Assembly (NCBI RefSeq): GCF_945952435.1
Contig: NZ_CAMFHZ010000002.1
Span: forward strand, 62,001-126,000
Direction: 5' to 3'
DNA length: 64,000 nt
From: an uncultured Microbacterium sp.
Lineage (GTDB): Bacteria; Actinomycetota; Actinomycetes; Actinomycetales; Microbacteriaceae
Shown here in pieces: positions 15,421 to 24,038 of the stretch (position 1 is the first letter of the stretch; each line of letters begins with the position of its first letter). The translations under genes and the position numbers were made by a program. A model generated the notes under the pieces. It was not told the DNA's origin. It saw only the letters and a program-made list of their open reading frames with translations, and did not search any database.

Positions 15421-16562
15421 TGGACCGCCGCAGCCCACTTCTCGCCGAGGAGCTTGCCGGCCGCGGTGCTCTGCGCCTCGGTCGGGACGACCGTGGTCTT
15501 CGGCGCGGCGGGCAGGGCGGCGGCGAGGGTCTTGTCGATCGTGCCTGCCTTGGTCATCGCGTCCATGCGGGCAGGGCGAGCGCCTCCCTTGAGCCAGAGG
15601 TTCTGCACGTCGTCGCTGTAGAGGAACTCCTGCCAGAGCCGTGCGGCGGCAGGGTGCGGGGCGGTCTTGTTGATCGCCTGGTTGTAGTACGCGGCGTAGC
15701 CGGTACCCGGAAGGACGACCGTCTTCCAGCTCTTGTTGTCCTTGGTGTGGGCGGCGTTCAGGTAGTCCCAGTCGAAGACGACGGGCGTCTCGCCGCTCGC
15801 CACGGTCGCGGTGGTGACGTCGACCTTGAGCAGGTTGCCGGCCTTCTGCAGGTCGGAGAAGAAGGTGATCCCCTTCTGGTAGTCGTCGAGCGTGCCGCCC
15901 GACTGCACGGTGGCGAGGCCGACGGCGGCGAAAGCCGCACCGGCCTGCGTCGGGTCGCCGTTGAGCGCGACCGCGCCCTTGTACGCGGGCTTCGCGAGAT
16001 CGGAGAGGGCCTTGGGCTCCGGGAAGGCGGAGGAGTCGTAGCCGATCGACATGTACCCGCCGTAATCCCCCGTGAACGCGCCGTCCGCGGCCTTGAGCTC
16101 GGAGGGGATCTCGTCCCACTTCTGCACCTTGTACGGCGCGAAGCGGTCGGTGTTCTGCAGGGCGACGGTGAGTCCGAGGTCGAACACGTCGGGGGCGGTG
16201 TCGAGGCCCTCGTTGGTCTTCGCGGCCTGGATCTCCTCGGCGCTGGAGGCGTCCGGCGTCGCCTCGTTGATCGTGATCTTCGGGTACTTCTTGGCGAACG
16301 CCGCAAGGATCTCGCCGTAGTTCGCCCAGTCGTGCGGGAGGGCGACGACGTTAAGGGCGCCCTCCGTCTCCGCGGCCCTCTCGAGGTCGGCCAGGGTCCC
16401 GATATCCGTGAGCGAGGTCGCGGTGGCGGCCTTTCCGGCGGAACCCGCGGACGACGTGGGATCCGCCGAGGCGGAGCCCGAGCAGGCGGAGAGCAGGAGG
16501 ACCGCGCCGGTGGCCAGCGCGAGGCCGGCGCCGATGCGGGTGCGGCGGGAGACAGGGGACAT
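15417..16562 (-). CDS. ABC transporter substrate-binding lipoprotein, Fe3+/2-AEP/spermidine class
   Basis: 381-residue lipoprotein with lipobox LLLSAC (Cys27) after a basic signal region. The mature part is a family 1 solute-binding protein: VVALPHDWANYGEILAAFAK, then PDVFDLGLTVALQNTDRFAPY, YGGYMSIGYDSSAFPEPKAL and YAAYYNQAINKTAPHPAAA, ending in KLLGEKW. No clear Tyr-Tyr iron ligand pair could be confirmed, so ferric iron is not specifically supported; 2-aminoethylphosphonate or polyamine are equally open. It is first in the operon. The ATG at 16562 is preceded by AGAGGAAACC. Confidence 0.88.
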   Translation of the reverse strand: MSPVSRRTRIGAGLALATGAVLLLSACSGSASADPTSSAGSAGKAATATSLTDIGTLADLERAAETEGALNVVALPHDWANYGEILAAFAKKYPKITINEATPDASSAEEIQAAKTNEGLDTAPDVFDLGLTVALQNTDRFAPYKVQKWDEIPSELKAADGAFTGDYGGYMSIGYDSSAFPEPKALSDLAKPAYKGAVALNGDPTQAGAAFAAVGLATVQSGGTLDDYQKGITFFSDLQKAGNLLKVDVTTATVASGETPVVFDWDYLNAAHTKDNKSWKTVVLPGTGYAAYYNQAINKTAPHPAAARLWQEFLYSDDVQNLWLKGGARPARMDAMTKAGTIDKTLAAALPAAPKTTVVPTEAQSTAAGKLLGEKWAAAVQ

Positions 16563-16740
16563 GGTTTCCTCTCGGTGTCCGGCAGATGCCGGTGTCGGGT
16601 CGTGAGGAATGTACGGGGGCCGGGTTACCGAGGCTCCCGGCGCGCGTGAACGGCCGATGAACGCGGGGGATCGGATCCGCCGCGCCGCGTCCCGTGCGGC
16701 GACGGTACCGCGCGACGCCGGGGCCTGGTTGGATCGGATC

Positions 16741-17199
16741 ATGGATCTTCCCGATGAGATCGCCCTCGACGGCGTCACGCTCGTCCGCGTCGAGACCCCC
16801 GAGGGCGTCGCCTGCTGGAGTGCCGGGCTGCCCGGCGGGGACGGCGGCCGGACCGTGAGCATCATCGCGGATCCGGCGGAGGAGCCCACGCTCGAGGCGC
16901 GGGACGCGGCGCAGGGGATCGCCCAGGACTTCGGCGCGCTCGTCGACGCGGGGATCCGCTACCTGGTGGAGGAGTTCGCGGGGCCGCGCAGCGTGCTGCC
17001 GGAGCAGGAGCGCGCCTTGCTGGATGTCGAGGATCCGCCGTTCGGCGCCCCGGAGGCCGTGGTGTGGCAGGACGGCACGTGGATGATGCGCTTCGCCGAA
17101 TGCGGGCTGTCCGTGGGCGACGAGGACGGGATCGGCGTGATGTTCGCCGGCCGCATCCCCGTCGCGGTCGAGGACCTGTCCGACCCCGACGAGGTCTGA
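16741..17199 (+). CDS. hypothetical acidic protein
   Basis: I do not recognise this 152-residue, strongly acidic protein (pattern DLPDEIALDGVTLVRVETPE near the start, SDPDEV at the end). No membrane segment, signal or cysteine motif is visible. The frame is open further upstream to 16609, but I prefer the ATG at 16741: a TTGGAT box ends six bases before it, similar to other leaderless genes here, and the upstream extension is rich in Arg and looks non-coding. It is transcribed away from the ABC operon and converges on the acetyltransferase gene. Confidence 0.65.
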   Translation: MDLPDEIALDGVTLVRVETPEGVACWSAGLPGGDGGRTVSIIADPAEEPTLEARDAAQGIAQDFGALVDAGIRYLVEEFAGPRSVLPEQERALLDVEDPPFGAPEAVVWQDGTWMMRFAECGLSVGDEDGIGVMFAGRIPVAVEDLSDPDEV

Positions 17200-17206
17200 G
17201 CGCTGT

Positions 17207-17728
17207 TCAGCGGCCCGGGAGGGGCGCGGCGTACTTGAAGCCGCGGTGGGAGCCGGCGAATCCGAGTCGTTCGTAGAAGCGATGAGCATCCACGCGCTGC
17301 GCGTCCGAGGTGAGCTGCACGAGGGGGCTGCCCAGTTCGGCGGTCGCGACGTCCATGACCCAGCGCATCAGCGCGGATCCGACGCCGGCCGAGCGCAGCT
17401 GCGAGCTCACCCGCACCGCCTCGACCAGCAGGCGGGTGGACCCCCGGCGGGACATCCCGGGGATGCGCGTGAGCTGGAAGGTGCCGACCACCGTGCCGTC
17501 GTGCTCGGCGACGAGCAGGTCGTTGGATCCGTCGGCCAGCACGGATTCCAGGCCCGCCCGATAGGCGGGGAGGTCGGCGTCCGCAGCGGTGTCGCCGCGC
17601 GCCGCGCTGATCGCGTCGTCGGCGAGCAGTGAGACGATCGCGGCGGTGTCGTCGGGGCGTGCGCGGCGTAGGGTCACGATGCCGATCCCGGTCTCGATCG
17701 GCGCGGGCAGGGTGAGGTCGGCGAGCAT
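17207..17728 (-). CDS. GNAT-family N-acetyltransferase
   Basis: 173-residue single-domain acetyltransferase. VTLRRARPDDTAAIVSLL is the first strand and helix. VEAVRVSSQLRSAGVGSALM carries the acetyl-CoA pyrophosphate loop (R/Q-x-x-G-x-G/A, here RSAGVGSA), and AHRFYERLGFAGSHRGF is the C-terminal signature that follows in this subfamily. The substrate is unknown. CAGGAT lies six bases before the ATG, a weaker version of the leaderless -10 pattern. The dispersed repeat follows its promoter region at 17748. Confidence 0.88.
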   Translation of the reverse strand: MLADLTLPAPIETGIGIVTLRRARPDDTAAIVSLLADDAISAARGDTAADADLPAYRAGLESVLADGSNDLLVAEHDGTVVGTFQLTRIPGMSRRGSTRLLVEAVRVSSQLRSAGVGSALMRWVMDVATAELGSPLVQLTSDAQRVDAHRFYERLGFAGSHRGFKYAAPLPGR

Positions 17729-17747
17729 GCTTCGATCCTGTCACGTC

Positions 17748-17894
17748 GGGGTCGTTGAGCGAGCAGCGACGAAGGAGCAGCGAGACGAAACGCGGTCTCC
17801 CGAGGGAAGCCGCGTTTCGTCTCGGTCGGCTTCGCCGTCCTCGCTCAACGACCCCGGGTGCTCGGTCGGCTTCGCCGTCCTCGCTCAACGACCC
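17748..17894. repeat. dispersed palindromic element with a 34-base direct duplication
   Basis: The block GGGGTCGTTGAGCGAGCAGC onward (17748-17795) is largely inverted at 17810-17855, forming a long imperfect hairpin. The last 34 bases of the right arm (17821-17854) are repeated exactly at 17861-17894. A relative of the right arm (46 bases, same length) occurs at 26872-26917. It lies between the acetyltransferase start and the aspS 3' end, and holds no gene. Confidence 0.85.
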
Positions 17895-17904
17895 AGGGGA
17901 GGGC

Positions 17905-19686
17905 TCAGGCTTGGGCGTCGTCTCGAACGGCGTCGACGCCGGCCTCCTTGCGCTGTTCCGGGCTGATCGGCGCCGGTGCCGCGGTGAGCGGATCGAAGCC
18001 GTTGCCGGTCTTGGGGAACGCGATGACCTCGCGGATCGAGTCGGTCTTGGACAGGTGCTGCAGCACGCGGTCCATGCCGAGGGCGATGCCGCCGTGCGGC
18101 GGGGCGCCGAACGCGAAAGCGTCGATGAGGAAGCCGAACTGCTCCTCGGCCTGCTCGTCGCTGATCCCCATGACCTGGAACACCCGCTTCTGGATGTCCT
18201 CGCGGTGGATGCGGATCGACCCTCCGCCGAGCTCGGAGCCGTTGCAGACGATGTCGTACGCGTAGGAGAGCGCGGATCCAGGGTCGCTGTCGAACGTGCC
18301 CTCGAACTCCGGCTTGGGTCCCGTGAAGGCGTGGTGCACCGCCGTCCACTTCCCGGCGCCGACCGCGACGTCGCCCGAGGCGACCGCGTCGGCGGCCGGC
18401 TCGAACATCGGCGCGTCGACGACCCAGGTGAACGCGAAGACGTCGGGGTCGAGCAGGCCCAGGCGGCGTCCGATCTCGACGCGGGCGGCGCCGAGCAGAG
18501 CGCGCGACTCCTTCGCGGAGCCGGCCGCGAAGAAGGCGCAGTCGCCCGGCTTCGCGCCCACGAGCTCGGCGAGGCCCGCCTGCTCGGTCTCGGAGAGGTT
18601 CTTGGCGACAGGGCCGCCGAGCGTGCCGTCCTCGTTGAAGAGGACGTAGGCGAGGCCGCGGGCGCCGCGCTGCTTGGCCCAGTCCTGCCAGGCATCCAGC
18701 ACCTTGCGGGGCTGCGAGGCGCCGCCGGGCATCACGACCGCGCCGACGTACTCGGCCTGGAACACGCGGAAGGTCGTCTCCGAGAAGTAGTCGGTCGCCT
18801 CGACGAGCTCGAGGCCGAAGCGCAGGTCCGGCTTGTCGGATCCGTACCGGGCCATCGCGTCGGCGTAGGTCATGCGCGGGAGCGGAGTCTGCACGTCGAC
18901 GCCGATGGTGGCCCACATCGCGCGGATGACGGCCTCCATCATCTCGATGACGTCCTCCTGGTCGACGAACGCCATCTCGATGTCGAGCTGCGTGAACTCG
19001 GGCTGACGGTCGGCGCGGAAGTCCTCGTCGCGGTAGCAGCGCGCGATCTGGAAGTACTTCTCGACGCCGCCGACCATGAGCAGCTGCTTGAACAGCTGCG
19101 GGCTCTGCGGGAGGGCGTACCAGCTGCCGGGGTGCAGGCGCGCCGGCACGACGAAGTCGCGAGCGCCCTCCGGCGTGGAACGCGTGAGCGTCGGCGTCTC
19201 GACCTCGGTGAAGCCGCGCTCGTGCAGCACGTCGCGGGCGGCCTTGTAGACCTGCGAGCGCAGGTGCAGGGGCGCGACGGCGGCCGGACGGCGCAGATCG
19301 AGGTAGCGGTGCTTGAACCGCACGTCCTCGCCGACCGGGTCGGTCTCGGCGAGGCCGGAGGAGACCTGGAACGGCAGCGGCGCGGACTCGTTCAGCACCG
19401 TCAGGTCCTGCACGACGATCTCGACCTCGCCCGAGGGGAGGTGGGGGTTCTCGTTGCCCGCGGGGCGACGCGAGACCTCTCCGGTGACCTGGAGGACGAA
19501 CTCGCTGCGCAGCGGGCGCGCCATCTCCTCGTCGCGGATGACGACCTGGGCGATGCCCGACGCGTCGCGCAGATCGATGAAGGCCACTCCTCCGTGATCA
19601 CGACGGCGATCGACCCACCCGGCGAGGGTGACGGTCTGACCGATGTGCTCGGCGCGCAGGGCGCCGGCCGTGTGGGTGCGAAGCAC
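17905..19686 (-). CDS. aspS: aspartyl-tRNA synthetase
   Basis: 593-residue class II enzyme that charges tRNA with aspartate. N-terminal OB-fold domain ([20 protein letters not shown]), then the catalytic core with [14 protein letters not shown], motif 2 [19 protein letters not shown], the bacterial GAD insertion, and motif 3 in [14 protein letters not shown]. Length is standard for the bacterial type. I choose the GTG at 19686 because GGAGG lies seven bases before it and [15 protein letters not shown] is the usual N-terminus; the ATG at 19728 would add 14 unrelated residues. Many actinobacterial AspRS are non-discriminating and depend on GatCAB; this was not tested here. Confidence 0.96.
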   Translation of the reverse strand: MLRTHTAGALRAEHIGQTVTLAGWVDRRRDHGGVAFIDLRDASGIAQVVIRDEEMARPLRSEFVLQVTGEVSRRPAGNENPHLPSGEVEIVVQDLTVLNESAPLPFQVSSGLAETDPVGEDVRFKHRYLDLRRPAAVAPLHLRSQVYKAARDVLHERGFTEVETPTLTRSTPEGARDFVVPARLHPGSWYALPQSPQLFKQLLMVGGVEKYFQIARCYRDEDFRADRQPEFTQLDIEMAFVDQEDVIEMMEAVIRAMWATIGVDVQTPLPRMTYADAMARYGSDKPDLRFGLELVEATDYFSETTFRVFQAEYVGAVVMPGGASQPRKVLDAWQDWAKQRGARGLAYVLFNEDGTLGGPVAKNLSETEQAGLAELVGAKPGDCAFFAAGSAKESRALLGAARVEIGRRLGLLDPDVFAFTWVVDAPMFEPAADAVASGDVAVGAGKWTAVHHAFTGPKPEFEGTFDSDPGSALSYAYDIVCNGSELGGGSIRIHREDIQKRVFQVMGISDEQAEEQFGFLIDAFAFGAPPHGGIALGMDRVLQHLSKTDSIREVIAFPKTGNGFDPLTAAPAPISPEQRKEAGVDAVRDDAQA

Positions 19687-19817
19687 GGAGATGCCTCCAG
19701 TTCGAGGGTCGAAAGGGGAATGCCTCATTCTACGGGGGTCCGAAACGCCGCGCCGGTGGGGGAGTTCTCAGTAGGATCACAGCACAGGTCCGATGCACCC
19801 CTCCGAAAGGCGCTCCC

Positions 19818-20213
19818 ATGAACCTCCTTCCCACCGCAGACCCGACCGATTCGGTGAGCGACCTCTACTCCGCACTGTTCTCGGGGACGGGGAGCGTGTT
19901 CGCGATCATCTTCTACGTGATCGTGGTCATCGCCCTCTGGAAGGTGTTCACGAAGGCCGGCTACCCCGGTATCCTCGCGATCATCCCGATCGTCAACCTC
20001 ATCTTCCTGATCAAGATCGCGGGGATGAGCGGATGGTGGGTGCTGCTCTACCTGATCCCCGTCGTCAACATCGTGATGGCGATCGTGGTCGCGGTGAAGG
20101 TGGGCAGGAACTTCGGCAAGGGCGGGGCGTTCTCGTTCTTCCTGCTGTGGCTGATCCCGTTCATCGGGTACTTCATCATCGGCTTCGGCTCGGCGCAGTA
20201 CCGCCGGGTCTGA
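19818..20213 (+). CDS. small membrane protein, DUF5684 type
   Basis: 131-residue protein with three or four membrane segments (VFAIIFYVIVVIALWKVF, GILAIIPIVNLIFLIKI, WWVLLYLIPVVNIVMAIVVA, FFLLWLIPFIGYFIIGFG) and the pattern GYPGILAIIPIVN that I associate with DUF5684. Such proteins sit beside signal peptidases in some bacteria, but no function is assigned. It starts 131 bases upstream of aspS on the opposite strand and is followed 13 bases later by the phosphatase gene. Confidence 0.82.
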   Translation: MNLLPTADPTDSVSDLYSALFSGTGSVFAIIFYVIVVIALWKVFTKAGYPGILAIIPIVNLIFLIKIAGMSGWWVLLYLIPVVNIVMAIVVAVKVGRNFGKGGAFSFFLLWLIPFIGYFIIGFGSAQYRRV

Positions 20214-20226
20214 GCGCCGGTCAGGG

Positions 20227-20850
20227 ATGCCCGCCGAGCGCCTTCACCTCGTCCGGCACGGCGAGGTCTTCAATCCGGACCACGTGCTCTACGGACGGCT
20301 CCCGGACTATCACCTGAGCGAGGCCGGTCGCCGCATGGCGCGGGCCGCGGCCGACCACGTCTTGTCGCTCGGGCGGCCGGTGACCGCGCTGCGGTGCTCT
20401 CCTCTGGAGCGCACTCGCGAGTCGGCGGAGCCCTTCACCGCCGTGTTCGGCGACGAGCCCGTCCTCGAGCCGCGCATCATCGAGCCCTGGAACGTGTTCG
20501 AGGGCACGCAGATGCGGCGCGCACTGCGCAACCCCTGGAACTGGCGCCATCTGCGCCGTCCCTCGGTGCCGAGTTGGGGCGAGCCGTACGTCTCGATCGC
20601 GGAGCGCATGCGTGCGGCGATGAACGACGTCTGGCACACCACCGACGGCGGCGATGCGGTGCTCGTGTCCCATCAGGCGCCGATCTGGATCGCGCACCTG
20701 TCCGTGGCGGGCCTGCGGCTGCGGCACGATCCGCGCACGCGTCGCTGCGCCCTGTCGAGCGTGACGTCGTTCGAGCGCGTCGGCGACGTCTGGCGCGAGG
20801 TGGCCTACGCCGAGCCAGCCGCAGCGGGGATCGACCTGGGCGCCGTCTGA
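20227..20850 (+). CDS. histidine phosphatase family protein
   Basis: 207-residue cytoplasmic enzyme of the phosphoglycerate-mutase-like superfamily. LHLVRHGEV is the catalytic RHG motif with the phosphorylated His near residue 10, LRCSPLERTRESAEPF carries the second phosphate-binding Arg, and VLVSHQAPIW the second catalytic His. The acidic proton donor is probably Glu in RIIEPWNVFEG. This subgroup in actinobacteria is often next to the resA-ccdA-resB operon, which here is 41 kb away. Substrate unknown. It is close behind the small membrane protein gene and probably co-transcribed. Confidence 0.88.
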   Translation: MPAERLHLVRHGEVFNPDHVLYGRLPDYHLSEAGRRMARAAADHVLSLGRPVTALRCSPLERTRESAEPFTAVFGDEPVLEPRIIEPWNVFEGTQMRRALRNPWNWRHLRRPSVPSWGEPYVSIAERMRAAMNDVWHTTDGGDAVLVSHQAPIWIAHLSVAGLRLRHDPRTRRCALSSVTSFERVGDVWREVAYAEPAAAGIDLGAV

Positions 20851-20878
20851 CCCTGCGCTCGACGACCCGGGGCGGGGA

Positions 20879-22093
20879 TCAGCCGAGCGCGTCGCGGACC
20901 GCGAGCATGCCGTGCAGCGTCTCCTCGTGGGAGGTGCTGAGCGGGGAGAGCCCCAGCCGGATCCCGTTCGGGAAACGGAAGTCGGGGATCACGCCCTCGC
21001 CCCAGAGCCGCTGCGTGATGGCGCGGAAGTCCGGGTGGCCGATCGTCACGTGACCGCCGCGGGCCGCGCTGTCGCGGGGGCTGAGCAACCGCACGCCGAG
21101 CGGAGCGAGCTGCTCGTCGAACACCTGCACCGCGAAGTCGGTGAGGGAGACGGACTTCGCCCGCACCGCATCGATCCCCGCCTCCGCGATGAGATCGAGC
21201 ATGGCCTGCATCGCGATCATCGACGTGACGGCGGGGGTGCCGCTGAGCAACTGCCGGATCCCCGGAGTCGGTGCGTACTCCGGCCCCATCGCGAAGATGT
21301 CGGCCGCTCCGAACCATCCCTGAATGGGCTGGCGGATCCCGCCCTGCAGGTCGGCGCGGACGTAGGCGAACGCGGGAGAGCCGGGGCCCCCGTTCAGGTA
21401 CTTGTATGTGCAGCCCACGGCGAGATCGACTCCGCACGCGTCCAGCCGCATCGGCACCGATCCGGCCGAGTGGCACAGATCCCACAGCATGAGCGCGCCC
21501 GCATCGTGGACGCGGGCGGTGATCGCCGCCATGTCGGCGAGGGCGCCGGAGCGGTAGTCGACATGACTGAGCACGACGAGCGCGGTCCGCTCATTCAGCA
21601 GGGCGTCCAGGTCCTCCGGCTGCACGCCGCGCACGGAGTCGGGCTCGACCCACACCAGCGTCGCGCCCGTCTCGGCGGCGACGCCCGCGGCGATGAACCG
21701 GTCGGTCGGGAAGTTACCGGCCTCGATCACGATCTCCGACCGGCCGGGCCGGGCGGCGACCGCCGCGCGCATGAGCTTGTAGAGCAGCACGCTCGTGGAG
21801 TCGGCGACGATCGTCTGACCCGCCGCGGCGCCGAGCGTGACCTCGGCGATGCGGTCTCCGACCCGCTCGGGCAGCGCCATCCACTGCTCGTCCCAGGAGC
21901 GGATCAGCCGGGTGCCCCAGTCCTCCCGCACGAATCGGTCGAGCAGGTCAGGCACGACGGCGAGCGGGCGCCCGAGGGAGTTGCCGTCGAGGTACGCGCT
22001 CACCCCCGGCGCCTTCACGAAGGCGTCGAGGTGGTGGCGGAGCGGATCCGCGGCATCCAGGGCGCGGGCGGCGGTGAGCAGGTGCTCGGTCAT
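20879..22093 (-). CDS. kynU: kynureninase
   Basis: 404-residue PLP enzyme that splits kynurenine to anthranilate and alanine. VDYRSGALADMAAI and LWDLCHSAGSVPM line the cofactor site, with Asp and His contacting PLP. AVGCTYKYLNGGPGSPAF holds the Schiff-base lysine, and the C-terminal RLGLSPLSTSHEE is typical. Length is normal. The ATG at 22093 overlaps the end of the amidohydrolase gene (ATGA), so three genes, TDO, amidohydrolase and kynureninase, form one operon. No anthranilate-degrading genes are nearby, so the product may feed tryptophan or quinolone-type synthesis, or be excreted. Confidence 0.94.
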   Translation of the reverse strand: MTEHLLTAARALDAADPLRHHLDAFVKAPGVSAYLDGNSLGRPLAVVPDLLDRFVREDWGTRLIRSWDEQWMALPERVGDRIAEVTLGAAAGQTIVADSTSVLLYKLMRAAVAARPGRSEIVIEAGNFPTDRFIAAGVAAETGATLVWVEPDSVRGVQPEDLDALLNERTALVVLSHVDYRSGALADMAAITARVHDAGALMLWDLCHSAGSVPMRLDACGVDLAVGCTYKYLNGGPGSPAFAYVRADLQGGIRQPIQGWFGAADIFAMGPEYAPTPGIRQLLSGTPAVTSMIAMQAMLDLIAEAGIDAVRAKSVSLTDFAVQVFDEQLAPLGVRLLSPRDSAARGGHVTIGHPDFRAITQRLWGEGVIPDFRFPNGIRLGLSPLSTSHEETLHGMLAVRDALG

Positions 22094-22986
22094 CGGATCC
22101 CCTCGGGGCTCGGCGAGACGGCGGTCGCCGTCTCGGGGTCGGCGGGGCGGATCTCGAACGGATCCGCGTCGCGGGCGGGCAGGAGGAAGCGACGTCCGGA
22201 CGATGCCGCGACGGGCACGAGCGCGCGGATCAGCGCCGCACCGCGGACCCCGGCCTCGCGCAGCGCCTCGACCTCGGCGGGATTCAGGTCGACGGGGGAG
22301 GGACCGTTGCCCATGTCGGTGCCGTAGCGGACCGTTCCACCGTGCGCGTGGAAGCGGCGGACGTTGTCGATCGCGATCTCTCTGGCGTCGCCCTCGTGGA
22401 TCGAGAGGGTCGAGATCCACGCGATCCGTCCCGCCTGCCGGGCGACCTCGGTGTCGCTCAGCCGTTCGGTGAAGGGGGCGTGCGCGAGCGCGCGCACGCC
22501 GAGCCGTGGCATGCGCTCCGCCTGGCCGGGGCCTTCGGCATGCGCCACGACGGGCAGACCGAACCGGTCCGCCGTGCGCACGATCACGTCGATCATTTCG
22601 TCGGAGAAGACCGGCCCGGCGACGCTGTTGCTGGTGATCTTGATCACGGAGGCGCCCGCGTCCTTCATCTCGGCGATCGCGGACGTCGCGTCGCCGGGCG
22701 ACCCGATCTCCCTCACCGACCCCTCCGGCGCCCAGGCGCGGTCGGTCGGATAGCCGCCGGGTGCGGTGAGGAAGGCGCCGGCGTACGAGACGGCGACCCC
22801 GCCCGGGTCGTCCCCGAAGCGCTCGGAGACGAACCGGGCGAACCGGGAGATCTCCGCGGGGGCGGCTCCGAGATCCAGCACCCGTCCGAGCCGTCCGTGC
22901 TCGAGCAGGTACGGGTCCACAAGCTGCAGATGCACGTGGTGGTCGGTGAAGCCGCCGATGTAGGTGCCCTCGGCCATGCGCCTCAT
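22090..22986 (-). CDS. amidohydrolase-superfamily protein in the kynurenine operon
   Basis: 298-residue protein with the metal-dependent amidohydrolase fold: FTDHHVHLQL gives the HxH pair (His17, His19), VVAHAEGPGQ a third His, ALAHAPFTERL a fourth, and YGTDMGNGP the catalytic Asp. The usual carboxylated Lys may be in VIKITSN. Sitting between TDO and kynureninase, it occupies the place of N-formylkynurenine formamidase, although it is unrelated to the KynB and esterase-like formamidases. That reaction is inferred from context. ATG at 22986 overlaps the TDO stop; ATG at 22977 is possible. Confidence 0.75.
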   Translation of the reverse strand: MRRMAEGTYIGGFTDHHVHLQLVDPYLLEHGRLGRVLDLGAAPAEISRFARFVSERFGDDPGGVAVSYAGAFLTAPGGYPTDRAWAPEGSVREIGSPGDATSAIAEMKDAGASVIKITSNSVAGPVFSDEMIDVIVRTADRFGLPVVAHAEGPGQAERMPRLGVRALAHAPFTERLSDTEVARQAGRIAWISTLSIHEGDAREIAIDNVRRFHAHGGTVRYGTDMGNGPSPVDLNPAEVEALREAGVRGAALIRALVPVAASSGRRFLLPARDADPFEIRPADPETATAVSPSPEGIR

Positions 22987-23831
22987 CGACCGATCTCGGT
23001 GCGCACCGCGTACAGCTCCGGGAAGAACGTCAGATCCAGCGCCCGCTGCAGGAAGTCGACGCCGCTGGATCCGCCGGTGCCGATCTTGCGTCCGATCGTG
23101 CGGGTCACGGTGCGCAGGTGCCGGAAGCGCCAGAACTGGAAGTTGTCCTCGACGTCGACGAACTCCTCGCAGGCCTCGTACAGGTCCCAGTGCTCGTGCG
23201 GGTTCTCGTAGATCTCCCGGAACACCGGGACGAGGTCGTCGTGCATGCGGTACGGCTCGCGGACGTCGCGGTCGAGGATCTCTGCGGGCACGGGCAGGCC
23301 GCGCCGGGCGACGAGGCGCAGGAACTCGTCGTAGAGCGTCGGACGTTCGAGCTCGGCGGTGAGCAGGGCGAGGTTTCCCGGGTGGTCGGCGAAGACCCCG
23401 AGCATGCGGGCGTTCTTGTTGCCCAGCGCGAACTCGACGGCGCGGTACTGCACGGACTGGAAGCCGGAGGAGTTGCCGAGGTCGCCGCGGAACTGCGCGT
23501 ACTCCGTGGGCGTCAGGGTCGCGAGCACCGACCACTGCTGCGTCAGCACCTCCTGGATGTGCTTGACCCGGGCGACGTGCTTGAGGGCGGAGCGCAGATC
23601 GTCGTCCGCGAGGCGGTCGCGCGCAGTGCCGAGCTCGTGCAGCACGAGCTTGAGCCACAGCTCGGTGGTCTGGTGCTGGATGATGAACAGCATCTCGTCG
23701 TGGTGCTCCGGCACGCTCACCGGATGCTGGGCGCCGAGCAGGCGATCGAGGTCGAGATAGGAGCCGTAGGTCATCCGATCCCGCAGGTCGGTGACGATCC
23801 CGTCCTCGAGCGCGCGTTCGTTCTCCGCCAC
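22983..23831 (-). CDS. kynA: tryptophan 2,3-dioxygenase
   Basis: 282-residue haem enzyme that opens the indole ring of tryptophan to give N-formylkynurenine. MTYGSYLDLDRLLGAQ and HHDEMLFIIQHQTTELWLKL form the start of the helical core, FRGDLGNSSGFQSVQYRAVE contains the substrate-contacting Arg and Tyr, and IGTGGSSGVDFLQ the loop that closes the active site. A haem-ligand His lies in the FRHLRTVTRTIG region. The GTG at 23831 is preceded by AGGAGG at seven bases. First gene of the operon. Confidence 0.95.
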   Translation of the reverse strand: MAENERALEDGIVTDLRDRMTYGSYLDLDRLLGAQHPVSVPEHHDEMLFIIQHQTTELWLKLVLHELGTARDRLADDDLRSALKHVARVKHIQEVLTQQWSVLATLTPTEYAQFRGDLGNSSGFQSVQYRAVEFALGNKNARMLGVFADHPGNLALLTAELERPTLYDEFLRLVARRGLPVPAEILDRDVREPYRMHDDLVPVFREIYENPHEHWDLYEACEEFVDVEDNFQFWRFRHLRTVTRTIGRKIGTGGSSGVDFLQRALDLTFFPELYAVRTEIGR

Positions 23832-24038
23832 CGGATGACCTCCTCGTCTGGGTATGGAACCCAGTATCCCATCGCGATCCGAGGCGTCCGCCGGGAGAAT
23901 CGGGCGCCCAGTGCGCACGCTGGGTCGGGGCCGCGCGGCGCTCGCCCGGGGTCGCGCGGGAGGCCACCTAGGCTGGCGAAGCCGGCGAACGGCGCCTGCC
24001 GGGTCCCCGCCGGGCGCCTCGCGGCGGAATGGTGCCCC

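Noticed and set aside
16563..16740. TPP or other riboswitch before the substrate-binding protein at 16562
   Set aside because: The short leader has a GCCGG hairpin but no conserved riboswitch core such as CUGAGA.
16609..17199. Longer form of the acidic hypothetical protein
   Set aside because: The first 44 residues are Arg-rich and unlike the rest; the ATG at 16741 has a -10-like box at leaderless spacing.
17748..17894. Insertion sequence or MITE with target duplications
   Set aside because: No transposase, no clear terminal inverted repeats at both ends and no flanking direct repeat; a dispersed palindromic element fits better.
17905..19728. aspS start at the ATG at 19728
   Set aside because: The GTG at 19686 has a GGAGG at good distance and gives the usual AspRS N-terminus.
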